A model generated the notes under the pieces. It made no database searches. It was not told the origin of the DNA and saw only the letters and a program-made list of their open reading frames with translations. From an uncultured Clostridia bacterium (lineage in GTDB: Bacteria; Bacillota; Clostridia; Oscillospirales; Ruminococcaceae): 5,091 nt of DNA. Where the stretch lies: positions 1 to 5,091 of the forward strand of contig CALDJI010000270.1 in the NCBI GenBank assembly GCA_937901805.1, in the 5' to 3' direction. Positions 1 to 5,091 of the stretch are shown piece by piece (the stretch's first letter is position 1; every line of letters begins with the position of its first letter). A program made the position numbers and the translations under genes.

Positions 1-1065
1 CGCAGCGACCTTGTCCGTTGTGCGGCTTTGACCAGTTTGCGCGATGCAACCCCGGAAGGCAAATCCACCTTGGAGCTTGCCCGCCGTATGGGAGAAAATG
101 TGACAGAAACAGAGGGTTCCAATTACATTGAATTTACTGCGCAGACCCGCATGAGCGGCGTCGATCTCCCGGATGGAACGAAAGTCCGTAAAGGGGCTGC
201 AGAAGCCATTGAGCAGTATGTCAAGAATATGGGCGGTGTTATTCCTGCGGATCTCCATGAGCAGGTAGACAAGATTTCCAGTCTTGGCGGTACTCCGTTG
301 ACAGTCTGCGAGAACGATCGCATCCTGGGTGTTATCTATTTGAAAGACACTGTAAAACCGGGTATGGTGGAACGTTTTGAACGCCTGCGTGCAATGGGTA
401 TCAAGACAATCATGTGTACCGGCGATAACCCGCTGACTGCGGCAACCATTGCAAAAGAAGCCGGTGTAGATGGTTTTATTGCAGAATGTAAGCCGGAAGA
501 TAAGATTGATGTGATTAAAAAAGAGCAGGCTGAGGGAAAAATCGTTGCAATGACCGGCGACGGAACCAACGATGCCCCGGCTCTCGCCCAGGCAAATGTC
601 GGCTTGGCAATGAACAGCGGTACGACCGCCGCAAAAGAGGCTGCAAACATGGTTGACTTGGATTCTGACCCGACCAAAATTTTGGAAGTGGTTGAAATCG
701 GCAAGCAGCTTTTGATTACTCGCGGCAGCCTGACAACCTTCTCTATAGCAAACGATATTGCAAAATACTTTGCAATTATCCCAGCAATGTTCATGCAGGC
801 GATTCCGCAGCTGGGCGTGCTCAATATCATGCATTTGGCCAGCCCAAACAGTGCAATTCTCTCTGCGCTGATCTTCAATGCCATCATTATTCCCTGTCTG
901 ATCCCATTGGCAATGAAGGGCGTGAAATACCGTCCGATGTCTTCTGGAAAGATTCTGGCAAAGAATATGTTGATTTATGGCGTCGGCGGTATCATTACTC
1001 CGTTTATCGGAATTAAGCTAATCGACCTGATCATTCATCCGCTGCTTACCCTTATGGGACTATAA
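1..1065 (+). CDS. kdpB: KdpB, K+-transporting P-type ATPase catalytic subunit (3' part only)
   Basis: Catalytic, ATP-hydrolysing subunit of the KdpFABC high-affinity potassium pump in the cytoplasmic membrane. The frame is open from base 1 with no start, so the N-terminal half, including the DKTGT phosphorylation site, lies upstream. The 354 residues present correspond to about residue 333 onward of the E. coli protein. Visible in order (window residue numbers): the nucleotide-binding loop FTAQTRMSG (45-53) and the K of RKGA (64), which match E. coli F377, S384 and K395; TGDNPLTAA (140-148); the hinge motif [10 protein letters not shown] (184-193); and NDIAKYF (251-257), with the D and K of the transmembrane charge pair, followed by hydrophobic C-terminal helices. 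All expected residues are intact. The TAA stop overlaps the kdpC ribosome binding site, so the two are one operon. Identity is essentially certain. Confidence 0.98.
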   Translation, partial: RSDLVRCAALTSLRDATPEGKSTLELARRMGENVTETEGSNYIEFTAQTRMSGVDLPDGTKVRKGAAEAIEQYVKNMGGVIPADLHEQVDKISSLGGTPLTVCENDRILGVIYLKDTVKPGMVERFERLRAMGIKTIMCTGDNPLTAATIAKEAGVDGFIAECKPEDKIDVIKKEQAEGKIVAMTGDGTNDAPALAQANVGLAMNSGTTAAKEAANMVDLDSDPTKILEVVEIGKQLLITRGSLTTFSIANDIAKYFAIIPAMFMQAIPQLGVLNIMHLASPNSAILSALIFNAIIIPCLIPLAMKGVKYRPMSSGKILAKNMLIYGVGGIITPFIGIKLIDLIIHPLLTLMGL

Positions 1066-1070
1066 GGAGG
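1064..1070 (+). promoter_or_regulatory. Ribosome binding site of kdpC, overlapping the kdpB stop
   Basis: AAGGAGG sits on the last two bases of the kdpB TAA stop. It is 5 nt from a GTG (1076) and 11 nt from an in-frame ATG (1082). The closer GTG has normal, if short, spacing and the ATG is rather far, so GTG is slightly favoured. The two starts differ by only two residues. The arrangement suggests translational coupling of kdpB and kdpC. Confidence 0.7.
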
Positions 1071-1075
1071 CCCTA

Positions 1076-1750
1076 GTGATTATGAAAGAATCTGTAAAAA
1101 GCTTTCTCCATGGTACAAAACAGGCGGTTCTGGTAACCACTGTCCTGTTGGTAATCTGTGGATTTCTCTTCCCGGTATTGTTGACCGGGCTCTCCTCTCT
1201 GTTTTTCCCGCATCAGGCAGGCGGAAGCCTGATTGAAGTCAGCGGACAGACTGTCGGTTCTGAGCATGTTGGACAGGAGTTTACTCAGGATTATTACCTG
1301 TGGGGACGTCCGTCTGCTTATCACTACAATACCTATGTAGAAGACAAGGATGGAAACCAGACCTACAACGACGGGACTGAATTTCCAGGATTGGGCTCCG
1401 GTTCCAACAACTATGCTCCCTCTAACCCGGATCTTGCTGCAAGGGTAGAAGAGGATATCCAGAAATTCCTCAAAAAGAACCCCGATGTCAAGAGAGAGGA
1501 TATTCCGACCGATCTCCTGACTGCATCCGGTTCTGGTCTTGACCCGGACATTTCTCCGGCTTCTGCTGAAATTCAGATTCCGAGAATTGTAAAAGCATCC
1601 GGCTTGAGTGAGGAGCAGGTTCGTCAGATTATCACGGAGCATACCAGTGGAAAAGTGCTTGGTATTTTCGGAGAAGATCATGTCAATGTTCTGGAAGTTA
1701 ATATCGGGATTGCCCAGGCAATGGGATTGATTTCTTCTGAAGCAGAATAA
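1076..1750 (+). CDS. kdpC: KdpC, K+-transporting ATPase accessory subunit
   Basis: Single-span membrane subunit that assembles with KdpA and KdpB in the potassium pump and is thought to raise ATP affinity. The product is 224 residues from GTG 1076, or 222 from ATG 1082. A hydrophobic helix at about 17-44 anchors it, and the rest is the extracytoplasmic domain. Family signatures are YLWGRPSA (74-81), GSNNYAPSNPDL (109-120), TASGSGLDPDISPASA (149-164) with IPR (168-170), and GEDHVNVLEVN (199-209). The protein is longer than the roughly 190-residue E. coli KdpC. The extra length includes a Gly/Asp/Asn-rich stretch at about 86-106, between the WGRPSA block and the GSN block. As far as I recall, longer KdpC forms of this kind occur in other Bacillota. 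It follows kdpB after a 10-nt gap and closes the recognisable structural part of the operon. Confidence 0.97.
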   Translation: MIMKESVKSFLHGTKQAVLVTTVLLVICGFLFPVLLTGLSSLFFPHQAGGSLIEVSGQTVGSEHVGQEFTQDYYLWGRPSAYHYNTYVEDKDGNQTYNDGTEFPGLGSGSNNYAPSNPDLAARVEEDIQKFLKKNPDVKREDIPTDLLTASGSGLDPDISPASAEIQIPRIVKASGLSEEQVRQIITEHTSGKVLGIFGEDHVNVLEVNIGIAQAMGLISSEAE

Positions 1751-1771
1751 TGAGAGAATGAGGTGGTTTTT

Positions 1772-2642
1772 GTGCTTCATCCTTATCGGGAAGCTTCGAA
1801 TATCCGCATTCCTCTAACCAACTTCACAGCAGGGAAAGCTCCTGTAAGGGAGCTGTTCTCCCTGCTGTGTGCTGTTTCGGACTGGTTGGAGGTTGTCCCC
1901 TGTGTCTATGGTTCCAGTCAGGGGAAAAAGTCCATCTTATATTTGAAAATACAGCGTTGCTCATCAGTAATTTTTGGGACTCCTTCGGCCCGGTTCTCGG
2001 CCTGATAGATAATATGTGGCCGGTTTGCGCCTATGGAACCGCATAGAACCAAGAGACGATCCGTCTGTCTGCAAAAGTGGGAGATGAGTGTTTGCAGCTG
2101 ACTCAACAGAGCATTTCCGGAAAAAGTACAGAGGTTTTGCAGACACTCTGTTTTCAGGTAGAATGTCCGGACGAGAAGACAGCTCAAAACCTGGCAGATT
2201 TTCTGTCGGCTGTAAACTGGCAGACAATAATTGCAGTGATTCCATGGAACAGGGCGGATTTTTTAAAAGAACAGGATTTGATTGATTCCAGTCCCAGTAG
2301 TTTTTCTGCTATGGAGGGTTTGATATTGCCAGACGATGGGAAGACTGCCTGTATTCCCTGGATTTTTCCAAAAGGCTTTCCCTGTGGCGCTCTTTCTTGA
2401 AAGAAGGATTGGAACCGGAAGAGTTTGAATGGCTCATTCACATAATTGCAGAGGGTACCCTTAGCGATCGAAGGGAATGGGAATTTGGCCTTGCAGGAGG
2501 GAATAGAGCGGCTCCATTTTCGAGTGATCAATCAGGAACATTTCTTTGAACTCTTTGATCACCAAGGGAAACGCCTCTATTTCGGAGTGGATTGTCAGCG
2601 TGCTGCGGAGCGTTCCCTGATGAAAATTTTGTTTTCTCTTAA
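1772..2642 (+). pseudogene. Decayed gene of unknown family, former last cistron of the kdp operon
   Basis: About 0.9 kb with no intact gene but protein-like reading in successive frames. A GTG at 1772, 5 nt after AGGTGG (1761-1766) and 21 nt after the kdpC stop, starts a stretch with residues such as LHPYREASNIRIPLTNF up to about 1927. Reading then continues best one frame over, near a GGGGAAAAA run (1921-1929), with LIFENTALLISNFWDSF. It hits an in-frame TAG at 2044-2046 and resumes in that frame to about 2370 (DEKTAQNLADFLSAVNW, GLILPDDGKTACIPW). It shifts again near CCAAAAGG (2368-2375) to LEPEEFEWLIHIIAEG, and again at about 2460-2500 to EGIERLHFRVINQEHFFELF. Rejoined, this gives a soluble protein of about 290 residues with no membrane segments. 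The internal pieces lack ribosome binding sites. I do not recognise the family, and it resembles neither KdpD nor KdpE. The 3' end is uncertain; a TAA at 2640-2642 lies just before the terminator. The alternative is non-coding sequence with chance open frames. Confidence 0.5.
1827..1867 (+). other. Strong two-tier stem-loop shortly after kdpC
   Basis: CAGCAGGGA (1827-1835) pairs perfectly with TCCCTGCTG (1859-1867). Inside it, AGCTCC (1837-1842) pairs with GGAGCT (1849-1854) around the loop TGTAAG, leaving only a small asymmetric internal loop (A opposite GTTC). That makes about 15 GC-rich base pairs some 75 nt after the kdpC stop. No U-run follows, so it is not a classical intrinsic terminator. 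It lies in the first part of the decayed reading frame. It could stabilise the 3' end of a kdp transcript, act as a weak or factor-assisted terminator, or be a by-product of that lost coding sequence. Confidence 0.45.
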
Positions 2643-2651
2643 CTTTCTCGA

Positions 2652-2693
2652 AAAACAGCCCCGGATAGAGAATTCTCTATCCGGGGCTGTTTT
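2652..2693. terminator. Bidirectional intrinsic terminator, perfect 42-nt palindrome
   Basis: A perfect inverted repeat with 21-base arms centred on an EcoRI-type GAATTC (2670-2675). The GC-rich core CAGCCCCGG pairs with CCGGGGCTG. The arms end in A-runs on the left (2651-2655) and T-runs on the right (2690-2693), so each strand sees a GC-rich hairpin followed by four or five U. It lies downstream of the kdp-side transcription unit (+) and 9 nt past the stop of the leftward vanZ-like gene (-). It is placed to stop transcripts from both directions. Confidence 0.87.
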
Positions 2694-2702
2694 AGCAAAA
2701 TT

Positions 2703-3311
2703 TTATCGTTTTCCCTTACCAACAAAAGCCCGATGGACCATCCGGTAAAGTGCGTAGGCAGCCATACAGCCTAATACATTTAGGATAATATCATCGATTT
2801 CAACAGTTCGGATAATATTTCCACTGAAAATATTACCAAGGAATTGCAGGGCTTCGATCCCGAGGGAGGAGAATAGGGCGGTTAAGAACATTTGGGGAGT
2901 TCCAAAACGGCGGTGGATGGCGGGGATTAAGATACCCAATGGCGTCAGCAGCAGAAAATTCCCCCCGATTAATCTCCAAAACTCCCGATAATTGTCAATC
3001 AAGACGCAGTTTTTGAGAATTTCCCAAGAGGATACAAGGGGAACAAACTGGATATTATCAACGGCGAACGACGCTCCCTGAGAGGAGAGATCCCATCCTC
3101 CGGGTAAAAGGATGGGGATGGTCAGAGAAACCAGAGCACCAAAATAGACATAGAGCAGCAGGTAACAGAATTTTTGAAACAGGCTGTGTCTCCGGTAGGC
3201 GCTCAGGCATAGAATGAGAGCTAAAATTAAGCCGATTAGCATCCCGTCTGGAAGGGAAAGAGTACATTCGGAAAAGGTAAAAACACTGCCAAAAGGGGTA
3301 TAAAGTGCCAT
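2703..3311 (-). CDS. VanZ-family integral membrane protein
   Basis: A 202-residue protein with about five membrane segments (roughly residues 22-39, 47-69, 114-132, 140-159 and 174-192). It carries the conserved pattern of the VanZ-like family: NFLLLTPLG (118-126), GIEALQ with E153 and Q156, R168, then EIDDIILNVLG (171-181). The family is named after VanZ, which gives low-level teicoplanin resistance in vancomycin-resistance clusters. Most chromosomal members have no proven function, and nothing here points to a glycopeptide-resistance cluster, so I give no symbol. ATG 3311 is supported by GAGGAGG 8 nt upstream (AGGAGG at 3320-3325). The gene lies downstream of nadC in the same direction but is separated from it by a terminator. 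It ends just before the bidirectional palindrome. The substrate and role cannot be told from the sequence. Confidence 0.85.
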   Translation of the reverse strand: MALYTPFGSVFTFSECTLSLPDGMLIGLILALILCLSAYRRHSLFQKFCYLLLYVYFGALVSLTIPILLPGGWDLSSQGASFAVDNIQFVPLVSSWEILKNCVLIDNYREFWRLIGGNFLLLTPLGILIPAIHRRFGTPQMFLTALFSSLGIEALQFLGNIFSGNIIRTVEIDDIILNVLGCMAAYALYRMVHRAFVGKGKR

Positions 3312-3347
3312 GAATCCATCCTCCTCTGGATATCATTACAGGGGTCT

Positions 3348-3353
3348 ATTATA
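3348..3353 (-). promoter_or_regulatory. Possible -10 box (TATAAT) for the vanZ-like gene
   Basis: A perfect TATAAT on the minus strand lies 36 nt before the ATG of the vanZ-like gene and just after the nadC terminator hairpin, sharing its U-tract. No good TTGACA-like -35 is visible 16-18 nt further upstream and there is no extended -10 TG, so this is suggestive only. It would let the gene be expressed independently of the nad operon. Confidence 0.33.
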
Positions 3354-3354
3354 A

Positions 3355-3385
3355 AAAATCCCCCGCCGGAAGGACGAGGGATTTT
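3355..3385 (-). terminator. Intrinsic terminator after nadC
   Basis: On the minus strand AAAATCCC followed by TCG pairs with CGG followed by GGGATTTT, an 11-bp stem with one G-U pair and a 9-nt loop. A TTTTTTATAA tract follows. It starts about 21 nt after the nadC stop and is correctly oriented to end the nadB-nadC transcript before the vanZ-like gene. Confidence 0.85.
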
Positions 3386-3406
3386 CCATTTCCTGACAAT
3401 TCTATT

Positions 3407-4240
3407 TTATTTGATTCTCATGGAGATGTCAAACGCTTTTACAGAATGAGTGAGTGCGCCCATGGAAATAATATCTACTCCGGTTTTGGCTACATCCGCG
3501 AGGTTTTCCAGGGTGATATTGCCGGAAGCTTCCAGGCGGGCGCGGCCGCCGACATGCTTGACTGCCTCGGCCATCTGCTCGCAGGTCATGTTGTCCAGCA
3601 TAATGACGTCAGCCTTTGCTTCCAGCGCCTGATCGAGTTCCTCAAAATTACGGACTTCCACCTCTATTTTCAGCAGATGCCCCACACGGGCGCGCAATGC
3701 CTGGACTGCGGGAAGAATCCCACCGAAAGCATCGATATGGTTGTCTTTGAGCATCGCCGCGTCGGACAGGTTATAACGGTGGTTGCGCCCTCCGCCGATC
3801 ATGACAGCATATTTCTGAATCGGGCGCAGCCCGGGAAGGGTCTTCCTTGTCTCCGCAATGCTGGCATTGGTCCCTTCAGTCAGTTTTACACAGCGCCTTG
3901 TGGCAGTGGCGATTCCCGACATGTGCTGCAACAAGTTGAGGGAGGTTCGTTCCCCTTTGAGCAGGGCGCGGGTTTTTCCTTTCATGGTGGCAATGATATC
4001 CCCTTTGGCCACTTCATCGCCGTCTTTTTTAAACGTTTCAAAGGTTATGGTATCGTCCAACAGGGTAAATACCCTCAGCGCAATGTCCAGCCCGCAGACC
4101 ACGCCGGAATCTTTGGCAATATAATAGGCCTCTGTCTCACTGGTTTCGTCAATCAGGTAATCAGTGGTTACGTCCAGATAATTGATATCTTCCGTGATTG
4201 CCGTTTTAATCAAATCATCAATATAAAACTGTGTCAACAT
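3407..4240 (-). CDS. nadC: NadC, nicotinate-nucleotide pyrophosphorylase (carboxylating)
   Basis: Cytoplasmic quinolinate phosphoribosyltransferase. It converts quinolinate and PRPP to nicotinate mononucleotide, CO2 and pyrophosphate, the last step of the de novo branch before the common NAD pathway. The product is 277 residues, the usual full length. The N-terminal alpha/beta domain covers about 1-110 and is followed by the barrel domain. Active-site and family motifs are GERTSLN (96-102), ETRKTLPGLR (130-139, with E where D is usual), KYAVMIGGGRNHR (143-155), KDNHI (165-169), EVEVRNFEEL (193-202), MLDNM (214-218), LEASGNI (236-242) and SMGALTHS (259-266). All basic residues expected to bind the carboxylates and phosphates are present. 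The ATG overlaps the nadB stop by 7 nt (ATGTTGA), indicating coupled translation, and a terminator follows the gene. Identity is essentially certain. Confidence 0.98.
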   Translation of the reverse strand: MLTQFYIDDLIKTAITEDINYLDVTTDYLIDETSETEAYYIAKDSGVVCGLDIALRVFTLLDDTITFETFKKDGDEVAKGDIIATMKGKTRALLKGERTSLNLLQHMSGIATATRRCVKLTEGTNASIAETRKTLPGLRPIQKYAVMIGGGRNHRYNLSDAAMLKDNHIDAFGGILPAVQALRARVGHLLKIEVEVRNFEELDQALEAKADVIMLDNMTCEQMAEAVKHVGGRARLEASGNITLENLADVAKTGVDIISMGALTHSVKAFDISMRIK

Positions 4241-5091
4241 ATGGTATCCAGTACCTCCTTCAATATAATTTCCGCCACGGTTGCAAGGCTTCTTGCTTCA
4301 ATAAAGTTCGGATCAAAGGAAATATTCGCCGTATTTAAATGATGGAGAATTTCCTTTACACGCCGGTAACCTGCGGGAATTTGATCGTATTTTGGAATGA
4401 CAAAATAATTTTCCTGCATAATGGATCGGATTTCGGTACGCAGACCGGAATCAAGTTTCCCAGTCCTGGTTTCCGGATGAAAATCCACAGAGGGGATTGC
4501 AGGATATGAGAAGGAAGAAAGCTTTTCGCTGATATCCTGTGCTGCCGCTTTGGAAAAGACAACGGCTTCCAGCAGGGAATTGGAAGCAAGGCGGTTGTGA
4601 CCATGTACGCCGGTACGGGAACATTCCCCAACCGCATAAAGACCGTCTACCGTTGTTTTCGCCCGCAAATCCACAGCAATTCCGCCCATCAAATAATGCT
4701 GGCAGGGGAACACGGGAATCGGATCTTTTGTCATATCAAAACCAGCTTCCAATAAATGCTGGTAAATCATTGGAAAACGGTTTCGAATAAAATCCGGGTT
4801 TTCTCTTGTGATGTCGATATAAAATTCTTCACTGTGCAAACGCTGGGATTCGAGCATAATCGCATGGGAGACAACATCCCTGGGAGCCAGTTCCCCCCTG
4901 GGATCATACTGAAAGACAAAGCGCTCGTGATTGCGGTTAAGCAGCCAGGCGCCTTCTCCCCGGACGGATTCGGAGATTAAAAACCGCTCCCTGTCCTTGT
5001 GGGCAAAAGCAGTCGGGTGAAACTGAATCCAGCTCAGTTCCTGAATCCTTGCGCCCATGGCATGTGCAAATGCAATCCCTTCTTTCATGTC
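4234..5091 (-). CDS. nadB: NadB, L-aspartate oxidase (C-terminal part, cut by the window edge)
   Basis: FAD flavoprotein that oxidises L-aspartate to iminoaspartate, which NadA condenses with dihydroxyacetone phosphate to quinolinate. In anaerobes fumarate can serve as electron acceptor. The frame is open to the right edge, so the FAD-binding N-terminus is missing. The 285 residues present include QFHPT (23-27, substrate-binding His), RGEGAW (44-49), GELAPRD (66-72, catalytic Arg), the His of CQHYLMGG (130-137), and YAVGECSRTGVHGHNRLASN (152-171) continuing into SLLE, the FAD-contacting C-terminal part of the catalytic core. These mark it as NadB rather than FrdA/SdhA, which the adjacent nadC supports. 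The helical C-terminal tail after this motif is about 35 residues shorter than in E. coli NadB. The gene overlaps nadC by 7 nt. nadA would be expected upstream, outside the window. Confidence 0.97.
   Translation of the reverse strand, partial: DMKEGIAFAHAMGARIQELSWIQFHPTAFAHKDRERFLISESVRGEGAWLLNRNHERFVFQYDPRGELAPRDVVSHAIMLESQRLHSEEFYIDITRENPDFIRNRFPMIYQHLLEAGFDMTKDPIPVFPCQHYLMGGIAVDLRAKTTVDGLYAVGECSRTGVHGHNRLASNSLLEAVVFSKAAAQDISEKLSSFSYPAIPSVDFHPETRTGKLDSGLRTEIRSIMQENYFVIPKYDQIPAGYRRVKEILHHLNTANISFDPNFIEARSLATVAEIILKEVLDTIC
4254..4260 (-). promoter_or_regulatory. Ribosome binding site of nadC inside the end of nadB
   Basis: AAGGAGG on the minus strand lies within the last codons of nadB, 13 nt before the nadC ATG. 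The spacing is longer than ideal. No better start codon lies closer in frame, so initiation probably relies partly on ribosomes finishing nadB at the overlapping stop. Confidence 0.6.

Noticed and set aside
1921..2046. Programmed frameshift or TAG recoding (for example pyrrolysine) keeping the gene functional
   Set aside because: At least three shifts of differing direction plus a stop would all need recoding. There is no visible slippery-site plus pseudoknot arrangement, and plain decay is simpler.
2077..2400. Possible separate small gene from GTG 2077 (107 codons)
   Set aside because: There is no ribosome binding site before 2077. The protein-like reading extends upstream of it through the TAG at 2044 in the same frame, so it is better read as a fragment of the broken gene.
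2184..2531. Minus-strand open frame of 115 codons across the decayed region
   Set aside because: It has no ribosome binding site, an irregular basic/serine-rich composition and no recognisable motif. The plus-strand pieces over the same bases read much more like protein, and it points away from any supported promoter.
2446..2748. Possible separate small gene from TTG 2446 (100 codons)
   Set aside because: The start is a weak TTG without an RBS, and the frame runs straight through the terminator palindrome. Only its middle part is protein-like and it fits as the last fragment of the broken gene.
3084..3118. Hairpin CCCATCC...GGATGGG
   Set aside because: It lies inside the vanZ-like coding sequence at the LPGGWD segment, has no U-tract, and is explained by codon usage.
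3446..4342. Plus-strand open frame of 298 codons opposite nadC
   Set aside because: It lies exactly antisense to the fully motif-supported nadC and into nadB. Its translation is His/Gln/Gly/Phe rich, as expected of a shadow frame.

Overview
The window looks like a chromosomal segment from a low-to-mid GC Bacillota, most likely class Clostridia (Oscillospiraceae/Ruminococcaceae-like). This is an inference from protein style, strong AGGAGG-type ribosome binding sites, U-tract hairpin terminators and gene content. It cannot be placed to species from sequence alone.

Layout. Positions 1-1750 (+) hold the 3' half of kdpB followed directly by complete kdpC. These are the catalytic and the accessory subunit of the high-affinity K+ pump KdpFABC, and the upstream kdpA and N-terminal kdpB lie outside the window. 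Positions 1751-2642 (+) hold no intact gene. They carry what reads as a decayed reading frame that would have been the next cistron of the kdp operon, starting about 20 nt after the kdpC stop. It is broken by at least three frameshifts and an in-frame TAG, and I do not recognise the family. It is not recognisably kdpD or kdpE. A perfect 42-nt palindrome (2652-2693) with A/T flanks on both sides ends this region and serves as a bidirectional terminator between convergent transcription units.

Positions 2703-5091 are transcribed leftward. From right to left they hold the C-terminal part of nadB (L-aspartate oxidase, cut by the window edge), nadC (quinolinate phosphoribosyltransferase, overlapping nadB by 7 nt), an intrinsic terminator, and a VanZ-family integral membrane protein. 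nadB and nadC are consecutive parts of de novo NAD synthesis: aspartate to iminoaspartate (NadB), to quinolinate (NadA, not in the window), to nicotinate mononucleotide (NadC). The vanZ-like gene has its own strong RBS and a possible promoter, so it is probably a separate unit.

Most of the window is ordinary conserved metabolism and transport. The unexplained part is the 0.9 kb decayed region behind kdpC. I found no mobile element, CRISPR array, tRNA, rRNA or convincing new system.
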